A stretch of 64,000 bases of DNA from Linyphia triangularis. Its lineage: Eukaryota > Arthropoda > Arachnida > Araneae > Linyphiidae. The stretch's first letter is position 1, and every line of letters starts with the position of its first letter. Below are positions 11,683 through 25,205 of the stretch, one piece after another. Made by a program: the position numbers and the translations under genes. The DNA lies in contig OZ021723.1 of assembly GCA_963978545.1 (NCBI GenBank), positions 47,502,069-47,566,068 of the forward strand, read 5' to 3'. The notes under the pieces were generated by a model. That model was not told where the DNA came from. It made no database searches and worked only from the letters and a program-made list of their open reading frames with translations.

Positions 11683-14600
11683 CTTCAGAAGGTTCAGTTT
11701 ACTTTTTTGTCAAAATAATGGAATAAGCCTTTATCGACTTTGGGCATCCACTTAACATATTTCTTAAGCCACGTGGTTCTTGATTAAGTTTGTGCATGTA
11801 ACTCTGACTTTGGCGCAGGATTCTGTAGGCGATGGCGATGAAGCAAACTTATATTGAGAACTCCTTATCCTTCTTTTTTTCCCTTCTTTTTCTTAAAGCT
11901 GTTATGTGTACAGGGCTCCAAACTTCCACCAGGGTGAATTTTAAATGTAACACTTTAACATAGGTACATTACCGTACTGAAACTGCTTTGCACAGATCAA
12001 AATTTTTTTAAATTGTACTGGATTAATTTAAATGATTTTGAGCGAAGTCTTTAATCCCTGAATTTATTACGAATATTACCCACTAAGCTTGAGTTACCAA
12101 GATCTGAAAGCCTTATTTCAATGTTTGGATGATTCTGTCGAAAATCTGAAAAAAGGCATAGAGTTATTAGAGAGATTATATTTCAAATACCCCATTCCAA
12201 AATGGGTACAGCAGCGGTAGATATGACATTTTCAGCAACCTCTCTTATGACTTCTTTCCAAATGGCACAGTAACATTCTCATATGCATAATGTGAAGCAC
12301 TGATTTCTAACTTGACTGGAAGTCTAACAATCCTTAACAATCACCATAGAAATCTATATTAGCAACTTCCCTTCAAACTAGATAAAACCGGTTTGTAACC
12401 ATAAGAAACCTATTAGGTAGCATTATGGGGTCAAGTATTCAATTGGCTTCATCTGCTTGAAGAGCAGAAATCCCTAATAAACTATACCGAAGTTGTAGTT
12501 ATAGATCAGGGGTGTGAACAGTCATTTAGTATTCGCTCAGTTAGCTTTTGTATTAAAAAAAATAAAAAAAAAAAATAACTGCAATGGAATATCATTCTTC
12601 ATGTCAAAACATATGATCTCCTTTGTTTTGTCTGCTCTCGTCGTCTGAGATCTTTCTTCTTGTATGACTTTTGCTTCATTTGTACACTATCTAAAACAAT
12701 TTTATATTCTTCAAGAAGAACGTCACAGCGATACTTTTCGGGTACATTTTACATGGGAGTGCAGATACGTATTAAAATTAACTGCCTATGAGTATGAATT
12801 GACTGCCTAATAATAGAAATTTTTGATTACTTCTGTTTATTTATAATATAATGCAGATTATTAAATGCTATTAGTATTCATTTTAATTCCCTTTGAAATT
12901 ATTAAAAATTCTTTTTGGCAATATTACCTCGTGAATCATTGGCAAATTGCTGCTACTTTGCCCCCTTATTTTTCAGCTGCGAAATCATAATTTTGTCATG
13001 ACAAAATAAGAATCAAACAGCACAGAAGACAAAAATTTATTGTTTGAATAAAATAATTTTGAAAATTATTTTTATCTAACAACATATGCTTACATAGATG
13101 TTATAATTAACTTTTGTAATGGTCACATTAACCCCAAATTTTTTTTTGCTCGCTGTTCAGGTTGCAAAGTGATATGTAGTAAGTTACCCCAATATTTGTC
13201 CACCAGGCCTTTAACTTTTCAAAAAATATGCAAGCAAGTAAGATAACTACTAAGCCAAAATTGAATCTATAAACTCAATTCCGAAATAGCAATTTTTGGT
13301 TTATCCCGAACTTCACCAAAACTTAATTTTTAGAAACTTGTAGTTGAAAATTTAGCAATTGATGGTAGTGTTACAATTTCATGACAATTGTGTAAAATGA
13401 ATATTAATAAATTTTAGGAATTAGATATAATCTAATTTCATTTACTACTTGTAATAAACTGAATCTAGAATGTTAAAACAAAGTTGGTATGATAAAATGA
13501 TTTTTCTAAAAAACATGGTTTGTTTAGTTTCGTTGCTTTTAAAGTTTGTTCAATTATATTTTTTACTTTATTGATTTACTAGTTATACTCCATATTCAAC
13601 AGATTACTTCTATAGAGCTGATGGATTATTTCTTCAATAGTTTTGATTTGATTTTAATTAAGGAATAATAAAATGCATAAAATGACATAACCCACTTGTT
13701 TCTTCTGCTTCTACATCTAAAATAAATTTCTCTATGTGCTTTCTAATCTGTGAAAACTGTGCAAAAACAGTGCATATTTGAAATAAGAAAAGTTTCACAA
13801 TTTGTATTTTCATTTAAAACTCTTGATTCCCAGAATGATATTTGAGGGTGATAAATAAAAATTCGGTTTTTGTTCATTAGCCACATTATATTTTTTCACT
13901 AACCTTTGCTTACTCCCGGAAGCAATTCAAAAGTGTCATTGGAAATAATCTTAATTACGAAACATTGTGAATTGGTGAAAATGAAATCGTTATATTAGTA
14001 AGAGAAATGCTATTAAAATATATAAAAAAGAATTTATGTAATATATTCACACATGGCATAATTTAGATATTGACTTTTACAAGCTTTGTTGTAAAAACAA
14101 TAATCCTACATCATCAATATTTCCTACTTGTAACTCTTCTGCTTTTAAAATTCATGGTTCAGAATTGAGGTATGTGAGTATAATTTATTTATTTATTATT
14201 ATATAATCCCCTAAAACTCCATCAGCACTTTAAACAAGTATACACGGCGATACTGGGACGTTACGGTTTCGTCCCATTAGTCAATCTGACGGAAATTTTC
14301 TAAACTTTGCTTTTTCTCTAAAAGAAAAATCTACCTTTCCAGGTTATATAACTAAAATATGAAATCGCCCCTCCTTAATATCCGAATCCTGTACTTTAAG
14401 TTAACCAAAGCACACTAAGTGAACAATTTTTCATCGATTTACTATCCAATAAAATAGACACAATATTACTTGCTCACGTGCAAGTTCAAACTCTACCCAT
14501 CTCAATAAGCTATTACTTCTGCCCTGTAATGTGCCTAATATAAATTCTCTTCAGAACCTTAAGGGGAGCCTCCGAATCCTTCGTAAAAAATAAAGACAAA

Positions 14601-15083
14601 AAACAGAAACCGATACTAGCCCTTCAAAGTCAGGAAGTCCACTTTTTTTGCAATATTCATCGATTCCTTGCAGTATCAGGTGATTAAGTGCTCGACTAAC
14701 ATTATACTAATGGTTTCCCTCAATAAAAACAAATGTAGCTGACATCCGAGAGAAAAATATATTGTTTGAGAATTCGGTTTGCGTCGGTTCTTCCCGTAAC
14801 ACCCGACACAGGCTTCTCCTGTCCGACCCTCTTCTTTCCATCAAAGTGGCATAATGTGCCCCCTCTGTCCGCAATAGGCGAGTTTTGACAGTTTTCAATA
14901 TCGATTTTTCTTGAAATTAGTCGGCAAAGAAAGAGGAATTGCAAGAGAGGAAAGAGGACGGATGCAAGAAGAGGAAAAGAATTCTAGGATGTTTTCGAAG
15001 AAACTTGATAGGGGAAAGGCAGAATATTCCCAAAGGTTCACTTCAGAAATAGTTCTCGGTTTTTGTAATTAGCATGCTTTACT
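11683..15083. other. Spacer with one dispersed repeat and a GC-richer patch
   Basis: I find no gene. The repeat at 12330-12525 is listed separately. A less AT-rich patch at about 14775-14890 (GCGTCGGTTC, CACCCGACACAGG, CCCCCTCTGTCCGC) is open on the minus strand in two frames, with no recognisable domain. It could be an unrecognised exon or a regulatory segment. Confidence 0.4.
12330..12525 (+). repeat. Dispersed repeat, inverted partner at 62095-62290
   Basis: Read against the reverse complement of 62095-62290, shared blocks occur in order: AATCACCATAGAAATCTA, TTAGCAACTTC, AGTATTCAATTGGCTTCATC and GAAGTTGTAGTTA. The longest run, GTATTCAATTGGCTTCATCTG, is identical. No ends, tail or open frame identify the class. 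Both copies lie within about 1.2 kb of the related TTAA elements (11151-11678 and 62398-63140), so they may be part of one larger unit. Confidence 0.6.
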
Positions 15084-15087
15084 TTAA

Positions 15088-15441
15088 GGGGAGTTGGTAC
15101 CCAAAAATTTATAAATAATTGATTTTGAGTTTATTATTGTTTATCAAACTTTAAATCTTCCCCTTTAAAAGAATACCTCATTTGAATAATACCTCAACTA
15201 GAAGTATTTTTAATAATTTTTTGAAGACAAAATTGGTAACCATTAGTGTAAACAAAGTTTTCTTTAAAATACGTTTTTCTCAAAACTACATTTTTCATTA
15301 TTCATGTATCTTTTTCTCCGAAACTGCGCAAACTATCTTCCTGAATTTTTTACCACAAATTCCTTTTATATATATGTTTATACTGAATTGAGATTTTGTT
15401 GTTATTTAAAAAATATTTTTTTGTTTTGACTTTTTCCGGCG

Positions 15442-15474
<33 letters not shown>

Positions 15475-15695
15475 ACCCTTATGTTTTATAACAAATTTGA
15501 GTGACTTTCACACGAAAATACATTAAAAAAAAGTAAATGAATCATAATCAAAAACTTACTTCATAAGAATAACAAGTGTCTACCTATTAAGTGCACTGAA
15601 AAAAAAAATCAGGCTTCTATGTCAAAACTTTCTGAGAAAAAGGTACATGAAAAATGACAAAATAACATTACCCATATAGAGGGTACTTACTTCCC
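15088..15695 (+). mobile_element. TTAA-target non-autonomous element with both ends
   Basis: The 608-bp element sits between TTAA copies at 15084-15087 and 15696-15699. The terminal inverted repeats are GGGGAGTTGGTACCC (15088-15102) and GGGTACTTACTTCCC (15681-15695), matching at 12 of 15 positions. It is homologous over most of its length, inverted, to 1622-2151. TTAA duplication is used by the piggyBac, Kolobok and ISL2EU superfamilies. The termini alone do not decide which supplied the transposase. The frame at 15182-15391 shows no transposase motif. A 30-base A run interrupts it at 15444-15473. Confidence 0.75.
15444..15473 (+). repeat. poly(A) run, 30 bp, inside TTAA element
   Basis: This A tract lies within the element at 15088-15695. 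The related copy has a much shorter homopolymer at the matching place, so it probably grew by slippage. Confidence 0.85.
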
Positions 15696-15699
15696 TTAA

Positions 15700-18600
15700 A
15701 ATAAACATAGTTTAATCAATTTTAAGAAGGCATATATATTTTACCGTTTAAAATGTGCTCTTATGATATTTTGAAATTTATTTTTCGGTGCCTTTATATC
15801 ACTTTAAATCCGTCAAGATCTCAAACAGTTCTCGTTGGTGAAGCGTGGACGTGGAAAGAGGTGATAGCTCAGGTGTCATCACCTTTTCTGCTGATTATGT
15901 TAAAAAACAATGCGTAAAGGTTCTTTGAATTATAATATTACGTCTCACAATGTTCCCAGTGTTAGTTTTTTCCAGAAAACTCAAAGCAAGCAAACGATTT
16001 ATATTTAAATAGAGTTGAACTTATTTTAATGTTCTACTTACTTAATACAAACCTATTTGAAATAAAAGAGACTTATCTATAATCACTGGTAACGCCGTTT
16101 ATCATTAACAAGGTATTAACATTGTAATACTGCTGTCATTACAATGTCATATATGTATTTCCCTCTTAATGACTCCTTAGTACATTGTGGATATTGTTAT
16201 TCTACTTAAATAGTTATAGTTGCATTTGAGGAACACTACAAAACCATACGTTTATAGCACCTTGAAGTAATATTTTATTAGAGGTACACAACTCTATGTA
16301 ACTAATCATGTTAATGTTCATATCCTACAACCATTAAATTATATAATAATTTTCATAAGAAATAAATATGTTTTTGTGACATTAAGAAATGTGTAAGCTA
16401 TTTTCTTTAAACCGAAATCTTGTAATTATGATTCCTCTACCATAAAAATATAAAAAGTTACATCTTAAAATTTTGTACGCAATTTTGCTTCCCCCCCCCC
16501 CTTGTATAAAAATTTATTTATTAACCTGTGATAATTTTAAATCATATGATACTTCCACCTTTTTAACTAACTCTAAATACAACACAAAATATTATTTTCA
16601 ATATGATCACCTGGCTTTAATAATGTACTATCAATATTTTCAAAACGATTACGTCCTCCATAAACGTGCTAGAATTCCCTCACTTCTTTCGATCAACAAA
16701 GGATTAATCTATTTTTAAGAAAAGATTTCGTAGATAGCATCAGACTTATCGCTACTTGACCCTCTTCCTCTACGCTCACCTATTTCACAACAAGTAAGTG
16801 TAACAATCAGATAAAAATACTGAAAGTCTTGCTAAAGTTCATATCTCGCTTGGGATATCACAACATGACATTTAATCAAAATATTGATAGAATTTTTAAC
16901 TACTACTACACTAAGGGTGAATTTTAAACAGTAATACAAGATTTGTAACCTGATTTGTATGTAATATTCTTGAGGAATTTCGTCCATGATGCATATGTTT
17001 ACAATTTAAACATTTAAGTAGTTGATTGTATTAAAAAGCTTTCATTGTTCTCTGGGATATTTTTAGTCACTGCATAAACCTATTTATCAAAGGGTGTTCT
17101 TTGAAATTACAGAACTATTCTTACATTGACGAATATGTTACCATGAATACACTAAATTAATATTTGTCTTCAAAATCACCAAAGAGATGATAAATTAACG
17201 TATTCATAAACAAAAAGTAAAAGTTATCAAACCTTTACCTATACTAATACTTTATTTTTAAATTACTATTTATAACAATACATGTGAAATACTTATTGAA
17301 CAGTAATTGAATATTTAATTTTAATATTAAACAGCTCCATCTTTTAAAAAAACCTATGACATCAAACATTGAATACAAACAAACTTTAAGCGTTTTTACC
17401 AACAGCATTGCTAACTAAGATTCTGGCTTCTCAAGAGAGTTTCATATAATTAACATACTGTTCCAGTAAATAGACTAAAAAATAACAATTTATTTTTCTT
17501 CAACCAGTTTTAAACATTTGTTCCCAAGAGTAAAGAAAACAATCTCTACTTCCCCTAATTTTACAAGAGATCTGTTATTGAAAACCGCATTTCTTTTTTC
17601 CTTTTGAATAAAAAATAGTATCACTTTTATAAAGAATTGTATAACATAGGTGTACATCTGGTTAGTTGATTTGGAGTTTTCTGGAGTAAGAGGTACACCA
17701 TGGCTCCAACAATATCTACTATTGCGCCTTCTAATTTTTAACTTTGACAGATAACGAATCGTTAGAAGCCTAAGCTAGCACTTCTCTCCATACCTACGCC
17801 TCACGAACTAGAGGCTGCTATGACATCGTTTTATTGAGCATGCAAAGGTCATCATTAATTCTACCCATCAGTGTTATGGCAGTGCATTGGCTTGATCACA
17901 AGACCTTCCAGTAATGAGACTGTTGCTTGATTAAACTTAGCCACTGTATACCTTTATAAAGAATACAAAACTTTCGTAACATCACAATCAAAACGTTACC
18001 TGAAGGTACAAACTTGTTGAATTAGTACTGTAGTAAATAAACTATAAACGAGTGGATGGATCATATCAAAGACTTAAATAGTATGGACCTCCCACATCTT
18101 TATTTATAGTGTACAGCCACATTATTTTAAACACTTATTTAAAAATAATTCAAGACCGAACAGGTTTTTTTTTTTTAATATTTTTTTATTTGTACACTTA
18201 ATAAAATTGCGTTTTTTAAAAATTCTTTTGCAAACAATATTTTAACAATGCTGTGGTTCAAAGAAGATACTGTATTAGGAGTTTAGAATAGGGAAACACT
18301 GGAAATCACTCTTCTCCGAGTTTAGTTGGGGTAGAGAATTGTATTGGTCATACGATATTCTATTCAGGAACTGCAATTCAGATGTATTTCCCTGAAGACC
18401 ACCACCATTCGCATTCGAAGCAGCTCGTAGCTATTATGGGAAGCTGAGTCCAATATTGGTGCATTTCTAAACCAGAAACAAGTCCCTAGTTGGTTTAGAA
18501 TCAATATGATGCACTCTTTGAAGGGTCATTCTAGATTTTATTGGTTGATATACTTTTTTTGTTTATTTAGATATAGTTTAGTACTAATTTAAGAATGAAG

Positions 18601-18724
18601 ATCGTATTGCTGCAATGACGATGAATGTGTTAGTAATTTTGCAAATTACGTGTTAATTGTTGTAAACACGTGGGTTCCGTAAATATAAATATTTAGATTG
18701 AATAATGCAGATATATAAGAAAAA
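15700..18724. other. Anonymous AT-rich spacer
   Basis: I see no supportable gene, RNA or transposon end. A C12-type run lies near 16490-16501. A 10-bp inverted pair (TTCTAAACCA / TGGTTTAGAA) lies near 18465-18503, within a slightly GC-richer stretch at about 18300-18540. Confidence 0.5.
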
Positions 18725-19654
18725 CTAAGGATGTGTGGAACATTGCACAACTTTCAATTGCACTTAATACTGACCATTGCATTTAAATTTGACATATTTT
18801 GGTGTATTGTACCATTTTCGTTTTCGTATTTTCATTATTTTAAATAATGGCTAGTTTGGCGATATTTTTGCAAAAATTATTACATAGGCAAAAAAAATCC
18901 ACCAAAAAGGATAAATTGTTGATATACTTTTCGATAAATATTACATTATGTCCTTTCTTTTAAGTGCTACAGAGAAGAAACAGTAGGCGATTATCAAGTG
19001 AAGAGAACTTTGTGTTAAAGACATTCATTTTCACCTTTTTGCACCTTTATCGCGATTCTACAAAATTTTGGAGGTGGAGATGTTTAGAGCATCGCAAAAA
19101 GCATTACCATATCGATTTCGATCAAAATCGTAGAGTCGTATTTTTGCAATTGTTAAAAAACATAAATTTTTCAATTGCAGGTACTTTAAGCGCCGCGCAC
19201 TTTTGAAGAAAATCTTAATGACAGGTCCCATGTCTCCCACTAACCCGTATGTCAAAGTTGAACATCTTTGGTCACTCCGTTCGGGAGTTAGCCGACCAAA
19301 CGGTATAGTGGTTAGCGTGCTAGCTTCTAGACCGCGAGGTTGCGGGTTCGAGTCCCGTGTATGGCATGGGTACTTGTAAATGTATGTTGGCTTGTCAAAT
19401 GACGAATGTTTCGGCGCATTATAGCCCTCGTGTTGCTGACGGCGCCAGATAATCTGAAAACAACCAACCAACCAATCAACCGACCGTTCGGGAGTTATGC
19501 TGACCACCGTCACGCACAGACATTTTCTCTAGATAATTTATTTGAACTCAGAATGATCCAAAACGTGTAGAAATGCAAAGAAAAATTGAAATATTGTTTG
19601 ACGGAATCCAATACTTCTAAACCTTTATGTTAACTTTCGGGTAATTGAAAGTAA
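18725..19654 (+). repeat. Interspersed family with asymmetric ends, copy 1 (split by SINE)
   Basis: This is one of four copies in the window (others at 42528, 47699 and 55666). The 5' part reads GTGTGGAACATTGCACAA then CTTTCAATTGCAC. The 3' end reads GGGTAATTGAAAGTAA. The repeat ACTTTCAATT thus recurs inverted, about 25 bases in from one end and at the tip of the other. The interior holds a purine-rich GAAGAAAC block and a segment that reads RWRCLEHRKKHYHIDFDQN. A SINE and its 14-bp target duplication interrupt it at 19277-19497; without them the copy is about 720 bp. The peptide-like segment differs between copies mainly at amino-acid-changing positions, so I do not call it a gene. Confidence 0.8.
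19291..19483 (+). mobile_element. tRNA-derived SINE nested in interspersed repeat
   Basis: This is a 193-bp element flanked by a perfect 14-bp target duplication, CCGTTCGGGAGTTA (19277-19290 and 19484-19497). The head has an A-box-like TAGTGGTTAGCGTGC and a B-box GGGTTCGAGTCCC. The start GCCGACC and the closing GTATGGC partly pair as an acceptor stem. The body (about 19365-19450) is unrelated to tRNA and includes a GGCGCCAGAT block. The tail is made of ACCA units. Removing it restores the host repeat without a break. The 151-residue minus-strand open frame crossing this region is a by-product of the repeats. Confidence 0.88.
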
Positions 19655-20107
19655 TAAAAACTGTTATTATTAATCTCAATAAGAACAAGTGCGGCTCTGA
19701 TCGGGAAATAGTAAATTAGAAGTTATGTTCTAATTTTACTTCACTTTCGAATAAAATATTGATGATATTGGAAACTAATTTTAATTTGTTTTCTTTTTTA
19801 TATTCCTTATATTTTTATTCCTCAAATTCCAAGCAAAAATTGTCAGCTAAAATAAAAATAGTCAACTAAAGAATGGAAACTGAATCATAAACCTCGATAA
19901 GAAACAAAATACAAAATTTTTATTAGTTTTCTAACATTTTTTAATCGTGTACAAATTACCTTCACCGTATTTTTTTTCGAATCCCAATTACGTTCTTCTT
20001 CGCTCCTAGTTTATGTAAACTCAGTTTCAGAGAAAAAAAAGTAGTTAATAATATATTACACACCAGGTAATTTAAAGTAAAAAATCATTACTTCAAACTT
20101 CTCGGTA

Positions 20108-20151
<44 letters not shown>

Positions 20152-23100
20152 GGGTAAATGCACCACAAGAAAAATAATACACAACAAGGAAAAAGTAATA
20201 TTTAAGTATGCTTTATGGTCTAAGTTTTTAAATAACAAAATAAGCCTTCAGCACACGTGTTGTGAAAACTGTTTTTTACCAAACTACTAGATTGTTATCG
20301 GTCATATAATAAAAATATCGATTCTAAAGGGTATGATAAGATCGAAAAATTCACGTCAAAGTATTCTGACGCAAAAAATACCCCGTGACATTCTGCAGGA
20401 TACTTTTATAATTTAAAAGTTATAATTTTTATTGTGGATTTGTATAAATATTTTGCATTTTTATGTGCATGAATGAATAATTTCTTTATAAAAGGAAGCA
20501 TCTGATTTCAAGCTCAAGTAACATGAAGTAGGGGAGCGTGTATTTTAAATCTTCTGCATTAAACATTCATTTTTTAAGAACATGCGTTCCAATCTTATTC
20601 GTTTATGTAGCCTTTTTATGTTTTGGAGAATACCATTAAAAAAGGACATATTATGTAATTCCCTCCACTATCATAAAAATAAGCTGCTTACTCTTGTGTT
20701 TATATAAATTTCTCCGTTTTCCACTTAAGTATTTATATTTTGTTTATCTGAAGTATAGTGAAGAAACTGATATTTAATGTAAGAAAAAAAAAAGTTGTTT
20801 TTATTAATTTACGGTAAAAAACTCTTTAAACACTGCATGGTTCAAAAAGTTAAATATAATCAAAAGAGACTTTGAAGACATGACATGCGTTCGTACTATC
20901 AAATAGTCTCAATTCTCATAAGAAATGCCAAGGGGTGTACTCCGAAAAAAAAAATAATCTTTCTATGTTCCAGCTACCTAGTTCTTATGGGAAAGAAAAT
21001 GCAACACCGCCGGGTTTAAACTTCATTTTAGGAACCTTTTCTTCGAGTTAACAATCTAAGAATTTCCACGAAGAAAAAGTCTACTTTTTTTTATAGAAGA
21101 AAAACTAAAATACCGCTAAGTCAAACGAGAAAAAGTGACGTTTCTTTTTATCGCCTGCGAAAACTGCTATAGGGATGGAAGTTCGAAATTTATTAATTTT
21201 CACTTTCATTCACTTCATTTAACGTGTAGGAATAATGAGTTTATTAAGATGCTAAAATAGAATTTTTTTTTCATGCATTGATGTCATGAAAAATAAAAAA
21301 CTGAAGTTTTTACTTTCATAAAAAGATTTTTGTGTTGCTCTGAACTATTAGACGTTTGTTATTGTTGCGATTATATAAAATAAGGATTGTCACAACATCG
21401 ACAATAAAAAATAAATAAAAAAAAATGTAATTTAAGACAATGAACTTGAAAGGAATATAAATAGAGGATTATTATTAGATGTAGGTTATTTTCTTTAAGA
21501 AAAACCTCAGTAAAATAAAGGGATAGTTTCTTTTACTTGTACTTATTTTGTGGAGTACTTATAACTCGGAATAAAATATATCAGGAAATGAAAAGTAAGA
21601 TTAAAATGTAACTTACAAACAAGTATACAAGTATATCCAAACTCCTTCAATGGACTGCCAAACTTATGTATCAGAGTTAAAATTTCTTGAGATCTACGCG
21701 ATTTGGTACAAACGTGCTCTTTAATGTCCATTGCAAAAAGAAGTAGACGCGACGTAAGTTATATCAGATAGTATCTAGCTGATTGTCGAGCAGCCTGATG
21801 GAAGTTTCTGAAATGAAAAAATTAAGGAGATTATTGTGATGTACTTTCCTCTTAAAAGACCTTCCGGAATGTCCCTGTTTTGATATTAGAACTTTTTAGC
21901 ACTTTATATTTTGCTGTAACGATATTCTGTCACAGTATAGCCTTTGTTGGAAAATATTATATCCAATCCCTCAATGAAGTAGCAGTAGATACGCAAAATA
22001 AACATTTATTTTAAGTGAAACCTGAGATTTAATGTCATAATAGTGGTAAATGCGTTAGACCTTTATGCTTTGTGTTATTTGATTGATATTCGGTTATAAG
22101 TTTTTTCCCCCTTGTGTTATAAATCTTTTGATCTTCAACTTAGGTCTCCAACCAAGCAAGCCAGGCATAAATAAAGTAAATAGTTTTTCAGGATAAAGGG
22201 AAAGAATCTAGGAATTTTATTCCTGGGATATCAAGTCAATTCTTTTTCTATGCATAATATTTTTCTTCGAAATAGACCATTCAACTTCTTCCTTTCGCCT
22301 TCCGTCCACCGGAGTATATTTATTGTTGGTGCCTCCACCCACTTGGGAATTATTTCCAATCCTCTGGAGGAATATAAAACTCAAAAGTGGACCAGAAAGT
22401 CCTACTCCCTAAAGTCGAAATAGGGGATGAGGAATGGAAAGTTTTTGTGATTTCCATAATGCTGAATAACAGGATGGGTCACCTATTACATTGAGATATT
22501 TTTTTTTTATGAAGGATTGAAGTATCATTTGTGTGTCTGCTGAAACTGAAGGAGGAATTTATTGGATGTATTGAAAAATAATAATTTTTGTAGTTTGAAT
22601 AAAACCTTTAAAATCGTAGTTTTGTGAGAAGTGAATGTTTTAAGTGACTAGATTTCTGTATTTGTTAGGGTCTTTATTTTGAAAGTATGTTAGTCTTATC
22701 TGTATCACTTCTATAGCTTACAAAATGCATGATTACAAGCAATAATAAGTGCAGGAAGAAAACTTAATATCAAAGTCCTTTTTAAGAATAAATATAGATT
22801 TTACGATTGCCCTTTTTAATTTAGACTTTTAGATTAAGAATTTAGATGAGTTAAAGTAGCAAAGACTATTAATTAAATTTGATTACTATTTAGCAAAACA
22901 GCCAATCCTCACTCCAAACTTCTGACTTTTAGTTGGCTACTTAAGATACTATTAAGAATACAGCGACTAACAAAAATTAAAACTTTAAGGAAGCTTAACT
23001 TTAAAACATTAACTACTAATAGTTAAATTGCTGGATGATATGTTGAAAAGAACTTTTATAGTGATTTGGCCTTTTATAAATTCATCGTTGCGAGCACACA

Positions 23101-25036
23101 CGTATGCGTAAATTTGAAAAGTTTTATTATTTTTATGTATTGAATGACACATTTAAACTAATCAGACAAGTTAAGTTCGTATAATAAACTTAGAAAGTTA
23201 CTTTATTTTGTCTTGTATACAAACTCGAACAATATTGAAACCCTTTGAATTTAACCCTTAATATTTTATTTGAAGATATTAAATTCATTAAATTAAGTAA
23301 ATGTATAAAATTACTCCGTTTTATCTTCATCCTTGTAAATATTTGAACTTGTACGAAACTAAAAACTCCGAATTCTCAAATTTATTATTGCAGTTCCCGA
23401 AGTTCACAAGTTTTATTTCCATTTATTTATTGGGTTTGGATTTACATCTTAATTTCATGGTATACATATGGTAAAATAAAAAGTATTGGCATACGTAACA
23501 ATATTAGTTTTTTATGTACAAAATTATCTCCCAATATTGATGAAAACTGTAGAAACGGCATAGCGTACGATTGCTAAACTTAATTTTTCAAAAATTAAAA
23601 TAATAAAATAAAAACTATTGAATGAATATAATGGTATGTGAGTTTGACTAACTAACTTGTTTGTAAGCATTTCATTTTTTTCCCCTGAATTTGCAAATGC
23701 ATTTTCCACACAAATTATTATACGTTTTTATACTATATGTGAATTTATTGTTACCATGACACATTATGTATATTCTCTCAGATATGATTGATTTTTAACT
23801 TTAATAGCATTCGTTACAACTTATATTAATAAATCATAACATCATCCTGAAAGCATCCTGTAATTCAATTAGAGCTAGACAAGGCATTCAAAGAACTTTT
23901 AAAGGCATTCCGATAGTTAATTAAAGCAATCTAATTGCGTTTATCAAAATTACTTTAATCAGCTTTGACGCAACTAGAGCAGGTAATCACATTCATTATG
24001 TTAATTTCAGAAAGCTGAGTTATTTTTATAAGCATCCTTATTCAAAAGTACAATAAGTCTCCATTTCTTGACAAATTCCTTTGTTTTTATGGCTGAAATT
24101 TTTTTGAAGTTTGATCTTTAAAAAAAAAAAAAAAAAAAAAGAAAAAAAAAATTTCATGACGTAAATGTTTCAATAAAAACTTCATTATTATCCGAAAGTT
24201 TTCAATTGCAAAGAAAAAAAATTAACTTTTCTTAAAAATGTGAACAAAAAACAACTCTTAAACTTATGCAATTTAAAAACAATTTAAATTTGACTAATTA
24301 TTTCTAAAAAAATGCAATGAAGAATTTATTCTTCATATTCAAACAATAATTTCGATTTAAAAAAAACAACAAAAAAACTCTACCTTCTCCGTCGAATTAT
24401 TATCTTATCTGGTATTTTTAAATTTTAAACTTAACTTTGAAAATTATGTAAAGTTATATAATGAATATTTTCTTTCAAGAATCTGTCAAACAGATACAAC
24501 CTGCTAAGTCAAAGATATTAAAATTACATTTCTTTTTCCTTGGCGCGTGTAAACCTTTTCTTTTAAAAGTTTTGTCATTGTTTTCTTGATCTTAATATCA
24601 GTTCACATTTTCTATCAAAAAGGTTTATTCCTCACTATTCCTTATGATGGCACATCTAGGCATTAAAAGAGCATAATTATAAGGCCTTACGACAGCCTTT
24701 TCCCCCCGATCATCCTAAAAAAAATCAATTAAGAGTTTTGCGTTTATTTTGTATTTTAGGTATAACTAAGCATTGTACATAAAACTCGCGAACTAGTACT
24801 GTAAGCTTTCCTTAACGTACATTCAGTTTGGAACTGGCTAATTTCTTCAAGTGTTAACTCCAATGTAAAATATGTTTCGTTATACATATTATCAAACTGT
24901 GTACTGTTTTGCATAAAGTAATCGGGATATTATTGTAATTAGAATAATTTACTATGCTAGAAATATTACCTAGAATTTGCATGATGAAAAATAAGTGATA
25001 TTAATTTATGCAATATTATTAGAAAATTCAAACTTT
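19655..25036. other. Long anonymous AT-rich spacer
   Basis: Over 5 kb I find no gene or RNA I can support. Contents are poly(A) at 20113-20149 and about 24120-24151, scattered low-complexity frames, and a slightly GC-richer stretch near 22270-22440 (CGCCTTCCGTCCACCGG) with no reading frame of note. It could be intronic or intergenic. Confidence 0.5.
20113..20149 (+). repeat. poly(A) run, 37 bp
   Basis: This is an uninterrupted A tract with no identifiable retroposon body. Confidence 0.9.
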
Positions 25037-25205
25037 ACCACTCAGGTAGCATGGCTAGCATAATAATATGCCCACAAACATTCTGGATTCGAATCCTGAA
25101 TAGAATAAAGATGTTTGTGTTGTATGTGTTTGTCCTGTTATTCTATGTACTTGACCCCCTCCCCTCTCTCCTGATGGCCAGTAGGAAATCATGTAATAAT
25201 AACAA
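25037..25205 (+). mobile_element. Degraded tRNA-like SINE
   Basis: GGTAGCATGGCTAGCATAA looks like an A-box and lies about 40 bases before a good B-box, TGGATTCGAATCCTG (about 25083-25097), whose flanks pair as a T-arm stem. This is followed by GTGTTTGTCC-type body sequence and an AATAATAACAATAAA tail. It differs in body and tail from the two AACC-tailed SINEs. I could not fix a target duplication, so the ends are approximate. Confidence 0.45.

Noticed and set aside
19291..19365. Functional tRNA gene
   Set aside because: Anticodon stem pairing is poor, the head continues into a SINE body and tail, and the whole unit has a target duplication.
19058..19513. 151-codon minus-strand frame, the longest in the window
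   Set aside because: It runs from an interspersed repeat through a SINE and its duplications in antisense. The open frame depends on the insertion, so it is not a host gene.
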